Assembly: GCF_001545075.1 (NCBI RefSeq)
Contig: NZ_FCOB02000006.1
Span: forward strand, 1-64,000
Length of the DNA: 64,000 bases
Source of the DNA: Caballeronia ptereochthonis
GTDB taxonomy: Bacteria; Pseudomonadota; Gammaproteobacteria; Burkholderiales; Burkholderiaceae
Reading direction: 5' to 3'
Shown: piece by piece, positions 1-9,000 of the stretch
How the letters are laid out: every line of letters begins with the position of its first letter
How positions within the stretch are numbered: the first letter of the stretch is position 1
Position numbers and translations under genes: made by a program
Notes under the pieces: model-generated
The model's input: the letters and a program-made list of their open reading frames with translations, nothing else
What the model was told of the DNA's origin: nothing
Database searches by the model: none

Positions 1-67
1 CTTCGTGCTGACTTGCCAGTGTCATCCGGTGAGCGAGCGGGTGGTCGTGAGTTTCGACGAGCGCTGA
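1..67 (+). CDS. paaE: Phenylacetyl-CoA epoxidase reductase subunit PaaE, C-terminal end only
   Basis: Only the last 21 codons are inside the window, read from base 2, ending in TGA at 65-67. They give FVLTCQCHPVSERVVVSFDE plus a final Arg. This matches the usual C-terminus of PaaE, where a Cys-containing LTCQ segment belongs to the plant-type 2Fe-2S ferredoxin domain. PaaE passes electrons from NADPH to the PaaABCD epoxidase that activates phenylacetyl-CoA. The identification rests on this short tail plus the phenylacetate genes that follow, so it is probable rather than certain. Confidence 0.72.
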   Translation, partial: FVLTCQCHPVSERVVVSFDER

Positions 68-211
68 GCGCCACGCATTTCCCGCGTCATGCGCATCGCA
101 ACGATGCGCGCGAAGCCGAAGCATTCAAACCAATCCATTCGCGAAGTCGTTAGCAATGCAAGCATTGCGCGACTTCGCCGCAATCAATCATTCTCCACAT
201 CGGGACTTGTC

Positions 212-1414
212 ATGACAGCAGCCTTCATCTGCGATGCGATTCGTACGCCCATCGGCCGCTACGGTGGCGTCTTCAAGGACGTCCGCGCCGACGATCTCGG
301 CGCCGTGCCGATCACCGCGCTCATGAAGCGCAACGCATCGGTGGACTGGTCGCAAGTCGATGACGTGCTCTACGGCTGCGCAAATCAGGCTGGCGAGGAC
401 AACCGCAACGTCGCACGCATGTCGAGCCTGCTGGCGGGCTTGCCCATCGACGTGCCCGGCTCGACGATCAACCGCCTGTGCGGCTCCGGCATGGACGCGG
501 TCGGCAGCGCCGCGCGCGCCATCAAGGCGGGCGACGGCTCGCTCTATATCGCCGGCGGCGTCGAAAGCATGACGCGCGCGCCTTTCGTGATGAGCAAGGC
601 GTCGAGCGCATTCTCGCGTTCCGCCGAGATCTTCGATACGACCATCGGCTGGCGCTTCATCAATCGCACGATGCGCGAGCGATACGGCGTCGACTCGATG
701 CCCGAAACGGCGGAGAACGTCGCTGTCGATTTCGGCATCTCGCGCGACGCCCAGGACCGCTTCGCCCTGCGCAGCCAGCAGCGCGCGGCGCGTGCACAGG
801 CAGACGGCACGCTCGCGCAGGAAATCGTCGCAGTGAACGTGCCGCAAAAGAAGGGCGAAACGATTTCGATCGATCGCGATGAACATCCGCGCGAAACCTC
901 GCTCGAAGCGCTTGCGAAACTGAAGGGCGTCGTGCGTCCCGATGGCAGCGTGACGGCCGGCAATGCATCGGGCGTGAACGACGGCGCGTGCGCGCTCATC
1001 ATCGCCAGCGAGGAGGCGGTCAGACGCAACGGCCTCACGCCGCGCGCGCGCATCATCGGCATGGCGACGGCAGGTGTCGAGCCGCGCATCATGGGCATCG
1101 GTCCCGCGCCGGCGACGCGGAAGCTTCTCGCGCGCACGGGCCTGACGCTCGATCAGTTCGACGTGATCGAGCTCAACGAAGCCTTCGCATCGCAGGGCAT
1201 CGCGGTGCTGCGCCAGCTCGGACTCGCCGAGGACGATCCGCGCGTGAATCCGAACGGCGGCGCCATTGCGCTCGGGCATCCGCTCGGCGCATCGGGTGCG
1301 CGTCTCGTGACGACCGCGATGTACGAACTCGAGCGCCGCAACGGCCGCCTTGCGCTGTGCACGATGTGCATCGGTGTGGGCCAGGGCATTGCGATCGCGA
1401 TCGAGCGCGTCTGA
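212..1414 (+). CDS. paaJ: 3-oxoadipyl-CoA / 3-oxo-5,6-dehydrosuberyl-CoA thiolase
   Basis: A 400-residue thiolase of the acetyl-CoA acyltransferase family. It performs CoA-dependent cleavage of beta-ketoadipyl-CoA to succinyl-CoA and acetyl-CoA, the last step of phenylacetate breakdown; PcaF does the same in the protocatechuate branch. The active-site nucleophile is Cys90 in NRLCGSG, with His356 in GHPLGASGAR and the second catalytic Cys386 in CTMCIGVGQG. The open frame extends 41 codons upstream to base 89, but the family starts with the MTAAFICDAIRTP segment, so the ATG at 212 is preferred. It lies 144 bases after paaE and 12 bases before paaH, consistent with one operon. The name could equally be pcaF; sequence alone does not separate them. 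Confidence 0.9.
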   Translation: MTAAFICDAIRTPIGRYGGVFKDVRADDLGAVPITALMKRNASVDWSQVDDVLYGCANQAGEDNRNVARMSSLLAGLPIDVPGSTINRLCGSGMDAVGSAARAIKAGDGSLYIAGGVESMTRAPFVMSKASSAFSRSAEIFDTTIGWRFINRTMRERYGVDSMPETAENVAVDFGISRDAQDRFALRSQQRAARAQADGTLAQEIVAVNVPQKKGETISIDRDEHPRETSLEALAKLKGVVRPDGSVTAGNASGVNDGACALIIASEEAVRRNGLTPRARIIGMATAGVEPRIMGIGPAPATRKLLARTGLTLDQFDVIELNEAFASQGIAVLRQLGLAEDDPRVNPNGGAIALGHPLGASGARLVTTAMYELERRNGRLALCTMCIGVGQGIAIAIERV

Positions 1415-1426
1415 GGGCCACGAATC

Positions 1427-2947
1427 ATGACGCAGCCTATTCAGACATCGGCGCTCGTCGGCGTGATCGGCGCCGGCGCGATGGGCGCGGGCATCGCGCA
1501 GGTCGCGGCGCTAGCGGGCCATACCGTGCTGCTCCACGACCTCGACGCCAAAGCACTCGACAAGGCGCGTACGGGCATCGCGGCGAACGTGCAGCGTTTG
1601 ATCGACAAGAAGAAGCTCGATGCAATCGCGGGTCACGCCGCGATCGAACGCGTGCGGCCCGTCACGAATCTGGCGGACATGCGCACGGCATCGCTCGTCA
1701 TCGAAGCCGTCGCCGAACGGCTCGACGTCAAGCGTGCGCTGTTCACGGAGCTCGAGAGCATCGTCGCGCCCGAATGCATTCTCGCGACCAACACGTCGTC
1801 CATTTCGATCACCGCTATTGCCGCGCCATTGAAGCATCCTTCGCGCGTGGTCGGCATGCACTTCTTCAACCCTGCGCCGCTGATGGCGCTCGTCGAAGTG
1901 GTCAGCGGGCTCGCCACGTCCGAAGCGGTTGCGCAAACGGTGTATGCGACATCGGCCGCATGGGGCAAGAAGCCGGTCTTTGCGAAGTCGACGCCGGGCT
2001 TCATCGTCAATCGCGTGGCGCGGCCGTTCTATGCGGAAGCCCTGCGCGTGCTCAACGAGCAGGGCGCCGACGCTGCTTCCATCGATGCGGTCATGCGCGA
2101 CGCCGGCGGCTTCAGGATGGGTCCGTTCGAATTGATGGATCTGATCGGCCATGACGTGAACTTCGCCGTGACGCAATCGGTGTTCAACGCCTATTTCAAT
2201 GATCCGCGATTCACGCCTTCGCTGATTCAGCAGGAGTTGGTGAACGCAGGCTTCCTCGGCCGCAAGACCGGCCGTGGCTTCTATGACTACGCCGCCGATG
2301 CCGCGAAGCCGGCAGCGCACATCGAGACGAACACGCGCCCGCCTTCGAGGATCGTGCTCGGTGAAAGCGCACCGCTCCATGAGGGGCTGCAATCCCGCAT
2401 TGCGCAGAACATCGCGAGCGCGCGCCGCGGCGATCCGTCCGGCCTGATCGCGCAGATCGACGATGCCTACCTCTTCCTCACCGATGGCCGCACCGCGACC
2501 GAACGCGCGCATGCGCTCGGCATCGACAATGTCGTGCTCATCGATCTCGCGCTCGACTATGCGAATGCGCGCAGCGTGGCCATCACGCGCGCGCGTCAGT
2601 GCGCCGACGATGCGTACGCGGCCGCAGCCGGCGCGCTGACGAAGAGCGGGTACGCAGTGGTCCCGTTCAGGGATGTCGCGGGCATGGCCGTGATGTGCAC
2701 GGTGGCGATGCTCGTCAACGAAGCGGCGGACGCGGTGAATCAGGGTGTCTGTACGAGCGCCGATCTCGATCTGGCGATGGAGAAGGGCGTGAACTATCCG
2801 CTCGGGCCGCTGGCCTGGGGCGAGCGCATCGGCATCGAGCGCATTCACGACGTGCTGCTCCATCTGGCGGCGCATTACGGCGAGGACCGTTATCGCGCAT
2901 CGCCGCTCATTTCGGCCTTGCGTTACTCGGGCCAGCGCTTTCACTGA
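1427..2947 (+). CDS. paaH: 3-hydroxyadipyl-CoA dehydrogenase (3-hydroxyacyl-CoA dehydrogenase)
   Basis: A 506-residue NAD-dependent 3-hydroxyacyl-CoA dehydrogenase. It oxidises 3-hydroxyadipyl-CoA to 3-oxoadipyl-CoA, the substrate of the upstream thiolase. The N-terminal Rossmann fold shows GAGAMG at residues 15-20. The central HCDH domain carries the family segment GMHFFNPAPLMALVEVV. A second C-terminal HCDH-like repeat with EKGVNYPLGPLAW ends the protein, as in PaaH enzymes, which are longer than single-domain dehydrogenases. It starts 12 bases after the thiolase stop and belongs to the same operon. Confidence 0.93.
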   Translation: MTQPIQTSALVGVIGAGAMGAGIAQVAALAGHTVLLHDLDAKALDKARTGIAANVQRLIDKKKLDAIAGHAAIERVRPVTNLADMRTASLVIEAVAERLDVKRALFTELESIVAPECILATNTSSISITAIAAPLKHPSRVVGMHFFNPAPLMALVEVVSGLATSEAVAQTVYATSAAWGKKPVFAKSTPGFIVNRVARPFYAEALRVLNEQGADAASIDAVMRDAGGFRMGPFELMDLIGHDVNFAVTQSVFNAYFNDPRFTPSLIQQELVNAGFLGRKTGRGFYDYAADAAKPAAHIETNTRPPSRIVLGESAPLHEGLQSRIAQNIASARRGDPSGLIAQIDDAYLFLTDGRTATERAHALGIDNVVLIDLALDYANARSVAITRARQCADDAYAAAAGALTKSGYAVVPFRDVAGMAVMCTVAMLVNEAADAVNQGVCTSADLDLAMEKGVNYPLGPLAWGERIGIERIHDVLLHLAAHYGEDRYRASPLISALRYSGQRFH

Positions 2948-2994
2948 AGCGATTTCCGTCATCCATTTTTTGAGCCTTCATGCAGGAGACAACC

Positions 2995-4320
2995 GTGGTT
3001 CAATCCATTGCACAGCAAAGCGAACTGGAGCCGATCGAACGCGCGAGCCGGGACGAGCTTCAGGCGTTGCAACTCGAGCGCCTCAAATGGACGCTGCGTC
3101 ACGCCTATGAAAACGTTCCGCACTATCGCCGCGCGTTCGACGCTGCCGGCGTGCATCCCGACGACCTGCGCGAACTCTCGGATCTCGCGCGCTTTCCGAC
3201 CACGTCGAAAACCGATCTGCGCGACAACTATCCCTTCGGGCTGTTCGCGGTGCCGCGCGATCAGGTGGTGCGCGTGCACGCATCGAGCGGCACGACTGGC
3301 AAGCCGACGGTGGTCGGCTACACGGCGAAGGACATCGACACCTGGGCCAACGTCACCGCGCGCTCGATCCGCGCAGCGGGCGGCCGCAAGGGCGACACGC
3401 TGCACAACGCCTTCGGCTATGGCCTCTTCACGGGCGGCCTCGGCATTCACTACGGCGCGGAACGCCTGGGCTGCATGGTCGTGCCGATGTCGGGCGGCCA
3501 GACCGAAAAGCAGGTGCAATTGATCCGCGACTTCGAGCCGTCGATCATTCTCGTCACACCGTCGTACATGCTGAACCTGATCGACGAGATGACGCGTCAG
3601 GGCATGGACCCGGCGAAGACGTCCCTCAGGATCGGCATCTTCGGCGCGGAGCCGTGGAGCCAGGGTCTGCGCAGCGAGATCGAAACGCGCGCGGGCATTC
3701 AGGCGCTCGATATCTACGGGCTTTCGGAGATCATGGGTCCGGGCGTCGCATGCGAATGCATCGAGACGAAGGACGGTCCGACGATCTGGGAAGACCATTT
3801 CTATCCGGAGATCATCGATCCGGTGACGGGGGAAGTGCTTCCCGAAGGCAGCACGGGTGAACTCGTCTTCACGTCGCTCACGAAGGAGGCAATGCCGATG
3901 ATCCGCTACCGCACGCGCGATCTCACTTCGCTCCTGCCGCCCAGCGCGCGCTCGATGCGCCGCCTCGCGAAGATCACGGGCCGCTCGGATGACATGCTCA
4001 TCATTCGCGGCGTGAACGTGTTCCCGAGTCAGATCGAGGAGTTGGTTCTCGCGATTCCGCAATTGAGCGGCCAATATCAGTTGTGCGTGTCGCGCGAGGG
4101 CCACATGGATTCGCTGTCCGTTTCCGTGGAAGCGCGCGCGGAAATCTGCGCCGCCCTGACCGACGGCGAGCGCTCCGGACTCTCGCGGGAACTTCAGCAC
4201 CGCGTCAAGACGATGGTCGGCGTCTCGACGCAAGTGCGCGTGCTCGATTCGGGTGAACTGCCGACGACCGCGACCGGCAAGGCGAAACGCGTGCTCGACC
4301 TGCGTCCCGCGGCGGCCTGA
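2995..4320 (+). CDS. paaK: Phenylacetate-CoA ligase
   Basis: An adenylate-forming ligase that converts phenylacetate, ATP and CoA to phenylacetyl-CoA, the entry step of the aerobic hybrid pathway. The phosphate-binding motif SSGTTGKPT is at residues 97-105, followed by the AMP-binding core (IYGLSEIMGPGVACEC) and the C-terminal AMP-binding domain with GRSDDMLIIRGVNVFP. The frame is open from an ATG at 2980, but GGAG at 2984-2987 lies 7 bases before a GTG at 2995, so GTG 2995 is chosen. Using the ATG would add five residues and leave no good ribosome site. Length (441 aa) is normal for PaaK. It lies 47 bases after paaH. Confidence 0.92.
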   Translation: MVQSIAQQSELEPIERASRDELQALQLERLKWTLRHAYENVPHYRRAFDAAGVHPDDLRELSDLARFPTTSKTDLRDNYPFGLFAVPRDQVVRVHASSGTTGKPTVVGYTAKDIDTWANVTARSIRAAGGRKGDTLHNAFGYGLFTGGLGIHYGAERLGCMVVPMSGGQTEKQVQLIRDFEPSIILVTPSYMLNLIDEMTRQGMDPAKTSLRIGIFGAEPWSQGLRSEIETRAGIQALDIYGLSEIMGPGVACECIETKDGPTIWEDHFYPEIIDPVTGEVLPEGSTGELVFTSLTKEAMPMIRYRTRDLTSLLPPSARSMRRLAKITGRSDDMLIIRGVNVFPSQIEELVLAIPQLSGQYQLCVSREGHMDSLSVSVEARAEICAALTDGERSGLSRELQHRVKTMVGVSTQVRVLDSGELPTTATGKAKRVLDLRPAAA

Positions 4321-4336
4321 ATCTCCCCTTCGTCAA

Positions 4337-4359
4337 GCGCCCCGCAATCCGCGGGGCGC
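4337..4359 (+). terminator. Perfect GC-rich hairpin after paaK
   Basis: Arms of 9 bp (4337-4345 and 4351-4359) pair perfectly around a 5-base loop, 17 bases after the paaK stop. No T-run follows, so this is a weak or factor-assisted terminator rather than a textbook intrinsic one. The rest of the 243-base gap up to 4563 shows no gene. Confidence 0.5.
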
Positions 4360-4563
4360 AACTCGCTTCCCACCATTTGGAGCGCGCGTTCCATTTCCGG
4401 TGCGGCCTTGCATTCTTCAGCGGAATTTCTTCCGCATAAACCCTCGCAACCGTTTGCGCAAATTGTTTTGTAAGCTTCAGTTGTGTCATCGTAGCGGATG
4501 CATTCGTGCAGCAATCGAACAGTATTCGAATAACGAACACCAAACGGGGCAGGCGGGACTTCG

Positions 4564-7500
4564 ATGTGGATTGTCAGACTCGCGCTCAAGCGCCCGTACA
4601 CATTCATCGTTCTGTCGCTGCTTCTGCTGATCATCGGTCCGCTCGTCATCCTGCGCACGCCGACGGACATCTTTCCCAACATCGACATTCCGGTGGTGAG
4701 CGTCATCTGGTCGTACACGGGTTTGCCTCCGGACCAGATGGAGCGCCGCATCACGCTCAATTACGAGCGCGGCCTGTCGGTGGCGGTGAACGACATCGAG
4801 CACATCGAGTCGGAATCGCTGCCGGGCATCGCGGTGATCCGCATCTTCTTCCAGCCGAACGCGAACGTCGATGAAGCGATCGCCGAGATCACGGCGCTCT
4901 CGCAGACGCAATTGCGCTCGCTGCCGCCGGGCATCACGCCGCCGAACATCCTGCGTTTCAATGCGTCGACGGTGCCGATCCTGCGGCTCGCGCTGTCGTC
5001 GGCGGAACTCACCGAGCAGCAGCTCTACGACTTCGGCAACAGCTTCCTGAAGACGCAGCTCGCGACCGTGCAGGGCGCGTCGGTGCCGCTGCCGTATGGC
5101 GGCAAGCAGCGGCAGATCATGGTCGATATCGATTCGCGCAAGCTGCAGGCGAAGAACCTCGCGCCGACCGATGTCGTCAATGCGATCAGCGCGCAGAACC
5201 TGATCCTGCCGACGGGCACGGCCAAGATCGGCTCGACGGAATATTCGGTCGGCCTCAACGCGAGCCCGAACACGATCGAAGGGCTCAACGACATCCCGAT
5301 CCGCACGGGTCCCGGGGGCACGATCTATATCAAGGACGTTGCGCATGTGCGCGACGGCTTTCAGCCGCAGACCAACATCGTGCGCGTGGACGGCACGCGT
5401 GCTTCGCTACTCACGATCAACAAGAGCGGCAATGCGTCGACGCTCGATATCGTCGCGCGCGTGAAGAACCTGTTGCCCACGTTGCGCGGCATGGTGCCCG
5501 AGTCGCTGAAGATCGAGCCGGTGGCGGATCAATCGCTCTTCGTCCGCGCATCGGTGTCGGGCGTATTGCGTGAAGCGGTGATCGCCGCGGGCCTGACCGC
5601 GCTCATGGTGCTGCTCTTTCTCGGCAGCTGGCGCGCGACGCTCATCATCGCGATCTCGATACCGCTCTCGATGCTCACGTCGATCGTCGCGCTCTCCGCG
5701 ATCGGGCAGACCATCAACATCATGACGCTGGGCGGCCTGGCGCTTGCGGTCGGCATTCTGGTCGACGATGCGACCGTCGCCATCGAGAACATCAGCCAGA
5801 ACCTGGAGCAGGGCAAGGAGCTGGAGCACGCGATTCTCGACGGCGCGCAGCAGATCGCCGTGCCGACGCTCGTGTCGACGCTCTCCATCTGCATCGTGTT
5901 CATTCCGATGTTCCTCCTTACCGGCGTCGCGCACTATCTCTTCGTGCCGATGGCCGAGGCGGTGGTCTTCGCGATGCTCGCGTCGTACTTCTTCTCGCGT
6001 ACGCTGATCCCGACGCTTGCGAAGTATCTGCTGCGTCATCACGAGCACATGGGCGGCGATGTCGAATCGATGAAAGGTTCGCGCAATCCGTTCGTGCGCA
6101 TCCATCTCGCGTTCGAGCGTCATTTCGAGGCCGTGCGTAATCGCTATCGAGGTTTTCTTGAAACACAGCTCGCGCATCCGGGGCGCTTCGCGTCGTTGTT
6201 CCTGCTGTGCTGCCTGCTGTCGCTCGCGCTCGCGCCGTTCCTCGGACGCGACTTCTTTCCCTCGGTCGATTCGGGCGTGATCGCGCTGCACATGCGCACG
6301 AAAACCGGCACGCGCATCGAGGAGACGGCGGCCCTCACCGATCGTGTCGATGCGCGCATCAGGCAACTGATACCGCGCGGCGAGATTCGCTCGATCATCG
6401 ACAACATGGGCTTGCCCGTGTCGGGCATCAATCTCTCGTACAACAACACGGGCACGATCAGTTCCGCAGACGCGGACGTGCTCATCAGCCTGAACGAGGA
6501 TCATGCGCCGACGGAAGGCTATATCCACGCGTTGCGCAAGCGCCTGCCGCAAGAGTTTCCCGGCGTGACGTTCTCGTTCCTCCCGGCGGATATCGTCAGC
6601 CAGATTCTCAACTTCGGCGTGCCCGCGCCGCTCGATATCGCGATCACCGGGCGCGACGTGCGCGGCAATCGCGTGCTCGCGAATCGCGTGCTGGAGAAGA
6701 TTCGCCGCGTGCCGGGGCTCGTCGATGCGCGCATCCAGCAGCCGTCCGATCTGCCTTCGATCAACGTGGAAGTCGATCGAACGAAGGCGCTGCAGGCGGG
6801 CTTCACGCAGCGCGATGTCGCGAACAATCTGCTCATCACGCTGTCAGGCAGCCAGCAGACGACGCCCACGTTCTGGCTCAATCCGGTGAACGGCGTGAGC
6901 TACAACGTCATCACGTCCGCGCCCCAGTACGACATGAACTCGCTGCAATCGGTCGCGAACATTCCGGTCACGTCGGCGAGCGGCAAGACCAATATCCTCG
7001 GCGCGCTCGCATCGCTCTCGCGCGGGGCGCGCGATGCGGTCGTCTATCACTACAACGCGCAGACCACCATCAACCTCTATGCGACCACCGAGCGGCGCGA
7101 TCTGGGCGCGACGTCCGACGACGTGCAGCGCATCCTCGACGAAGCGCGCGGCGAGCTGCCCAAAGGCTCGTCGATCGAGATGCGCGGCCAGGTCGAGACG
7201 ATGAACGGCTCGTTCTCGGGCTTGGCGTTCGGGCTGATTCTCGCGGTCGTGCTGGTGTACCTGCTGATCGTCGTGAATTTCCAGTCGTGGCTCGATCCGT
7301 TCATCATCATCACCGCATTGCCGGGCGCGCTCGCGGGCATCGTGTGGATGCTGTTCCTCACGCACACGACGCTGTCGATTCCCGCGTTGACGGGGGCGAT
7401 CATGTGCATCGGCATCGCGACGGCGAACAGCATTCTCGTGGTGAGCTTCGCGCGCACGGCGCTCGCCGAGCACGGCGATGCGGTGCGCTCCGCGCTCGAA

Positions 7501-7752
7501 GCGGGCTATTCGCGTTTCCGCCCGGTGCTGATGACCGCGCTGGCGATGATGATCGGCATGGTGCCGATGGCGATCGGCCTGGGCGAAGGCGGCGAGCAGA
7601 ACGCGCCGCTCGGCCGCGCGGTGATCGGCGGCCTCATGGTCGGCACGATCGCGACGCTGTTCTTCGTGCCGGTCGTGTTCTCGATCATCTATCGGCGCAT
7701 GGAAGCGCGCGGCAAGGGTCCGGGCGCGATGGTCAACGAGGCGACGCACTAA
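4564..7752 (+). CDS. RND-family efflux pump inner-membrane permease (AcrB/MdtB-like)
   Basis: A 1062-residue resistance-nodulation-division permease, the proton-driven pump of a tripartite efflux system. It shows the typical layout: TM1 at residues 12-30, a large periplasmic porter/docking loop, TM2-6, a second loop and TM7-12. The TM4 acidic pair of the proton relay is present as D401-D402 in GILVDDATVAIENI. The lysine normally found in TM10 (AcrB K940) is Ala954 here (GIATANSILVV), a feature of some RND subgroups. The pump is encoded first, 27 bases ahead of its adaptor gene. Substrate cannot be told from sequence. Confidence 0.93.
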   Translation: MWIVRLALKRPYTFIVLSLLLLIIGPLVILRTPTDIFPNIDIPVVSVIWSYTGLPPDQMERRITLNYERGLSVAVNDIEHIESESLPGIAVIRIFFQPNANVDEAIAEITALSQTQLRSLPPGITPPNILRFNASTVPILRLALSSAELTEQQLYDFGNSFLKTQLATVQGASVPLPYGGKQRQIMVDIDSRKLQAKNLAPTDVVNAISAQNLILPTGTAKIGSTEYSVGLNASPNTIEGLNDIPIRTGPGGTIYIKDVAHVRDGFQPQTNIVRVDGTRASLLTINKSGNASTLDIVARVKNLLPTLRGMVPESLKIEPVADQSLFVRASVSGVLREAVIAAGLTALMVLLFLGSWRATLIIAISIPLSMLTSIVALSAIGQTINIMTLGGLALAVGILVDDATVAIENISQNLEQGKELEHAILDGAQQIAVPTLVSTLSICIVFIPMFLLTGVAHYLFVPMAEAVVFAMLASYFFSRTLIPTLAKYLLRHHEHMGGDVESMKGSRNPFVRIHLAFERHFEAVRNRYRGFLETQLAHPGRFASLFLLCCLLSLALAPFLGRDFFPSVDSGVIALHMRTKTGTRIEETAALTDRVDARIRQLIPRGEIRSIIDNMGLPVSGINLSYNNTGTISSADADVLISLNEDHAPTEGYIHALRKRLPQEFPGVTFSFLPADIVSQILNFGVPAPLDIAITGRDVRGNRVLANRVLEKIRRVPGLVDARIQQPSDLPSINVEVDRTKALQAGFTQRDVANNLLITLSGSQQTTPTFWLNPVNGVSYNVITSAPQYDMNSLQSVANIPVTSASGKTNILGALASLSRGARDAVVYHYNAQTTINLYATTERRDLGATSDDVQRILDEARGELPKGSSIEMRGQVETMNGSFSGLAFGLILAVVLVYLLIVVNFQSWLDPFIIITALPGALAGIVWMLFLTHTTLSIPALTGAIMCIGIATANSILVVSFARTALAEHGDAVRSALEAGYSRFRPVLMTALAMMIGMVPMAIGLGEGGEQNAPLGRAVIGGLMVGTIATLFFVPVVFSIIYRRMEARGKGPGAMVNEATH

Positions 7753-7779
7753 AACAATCGATCAGCAGGCGGAGTCAGA

Positions 7780-9000
7780 ATGGAAGAGCAGTTGTCCCAA
7801 CGATCGGGCAGCACGAAGCGCGGGCGCCTGTGGCTCGTGATCGCGCTCGTGGTGGTCGTGGCGCTCGTCGCGCAAGGGATACTTTCACGGCGCGCGGCGC
7901 ATGCGGAGCTCGAGCGCGATGCGAACGAGCACGGCGTGCAGACGGTCGAGGTGATCAAGCCGGCGCGCATGAAGGCATCGCAGGATCTGGTGCTCGCGGG
8001 CGATATCCGCGCGTTCTCCGATGCGCCCATCTTCGCGCGCACCAACGGTTATCTGAAGCGCTGGACCGTGGACATCGGCACGAAGGTGAAGAAGGGCCAG
8101 TTGCTCGCGGAGATCGATGCGCCCGAAATCAACGATCAACTGCGACAGGCGCGCGCCGATGCGCAGACCGCGCGCGCGAACTATCTGCTTGCGAAGACGA
8201 CTGCCGAGCGCTGGGCGCTGATGCTGAAGAACAATTCGGTATCGCGCCAGGAAACGGATGAGAAAAACGGCGACATGCTCGCCAAGGAAGCCGCGTTGAA
8301 TGCGGCGCAGGCGAACGTGTCGCGGCTCGAACAGCTCGTGTCGTTCCAGAAGATCTATGCGCCGTTCGACGGCGTCGTGACCGCGCGCAATACCGATGTC
8401 GGCCAACTGATCGACGCGGGCAGCGGCGCCGCCGGCCGCGAGCTCTTCCACATCCAGGATGCTTCGACGCTGCGGGTGTTCGTCGACGTGCCGCAGGCGT
8501 ACGCGCGGATGGTCACGGTCGGTTTGCCCGCCGAGCTGCTGCTCAACGAGGAGCGCAATCGCAAGTTCGAAGGCGTCACGGTGCGCACGGCCGGCGCCGT
8601 CGATCCCGTCGCGCGCACGATGCGCGTCGAGGTCGATGTCAAGAACCCGACCGGCGAGCTGCTCGCGGGCGCGTATGCGCAGGTGCGCTTCCAGCTCACG
8701 AGCGCGAATCCTTCATACACGCTGCCCGGTAATGCACTTCTATTCCGGCCCGATGGCGTGCATGCGGCAAGCGTCGATGCGAACAATCGCGTGAAGCTTT
8801 TGCCGATCACGCTCGGCACGGACTACGGCACGCGGGTGTCCGTGGTTTCCGGTCTGAATGGCGATGAGCGCGTGATCGTCAATCCGCCGGACTCGATCAT
8901 CGATGGCGCCGAGGTGCGCATCGGCCGTGCGGCGCCGAGTGGGGGCGCGAGTCAGGGCGCGCGCGGCGGAGCAGGGAAGGCAGAGGGAAGCGAGTCGTGA
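7780..9000 (+). CDS. RND efflux periplasmic adaptor (membrane fusion protein, HlyD/AcrA-type)
   Basis: A 406-residue adaptor linking the inner-membrane pump to the outer-membrane channel. An N-terminal membrane anchor (about residues 16-34, LWLVIALVVVVALVAQGIL) precedes a lipoyl-like half-motif (APIFARTNGYLKRWTVDIGT), an alpha-hairpin around residues 115-190 with alternating Ala/Gln/Arg heptads, and a beta-barrel domain. No lipobox Cys is seen, so it is anchored by a transmembrane segment rather than a lipid. GGAG sits ahead of the ATG at 7780. Its stop overlaps the start of the next gene, indicating translational coupling. Confidence 0.92.
   Translation: MEEQLSQRSGSTKRGRLWLVIALVVVVALVAQGILSRRAAHAELERDANEHGVQTVEVIKPARMKASQDLVLAGDIRAFSDAPIFARTNGYLKRWTVDIGTKVKKGQLLAEIDAPEINDQLRQARADAQTARANYLLAKTTAERWALMLKNNSVSRQETDEKNGDMLAKEAALNAAQANVSRLEQLVSFQKIYAPFDGVVTARNTDVGQLIDAGSGAAGRELFHIQDASTLRVFVDVPQAYARMVTVGLPAELLLNEERNRKFEGVTVRTAGAVDPVARTMRVEVDVKNPTGELLAGAYAQVRFQLTSANPSYTLPGNALLFRPDGVHAASVDANNRVKLLPITLGTDYGTRVSVVSGLNGDERVIVNPPDSIIDGAEVRIGRAAPSGGASQGARGGAGKAEGSES

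Noticed and set aside
1511-2962. Long minus-strand frame (483 codons) across paaH
   Set aside because: It is the antisense shadow of a GC-rich gene: Arg/His/Asp-rich, no domain, no ribosome site.
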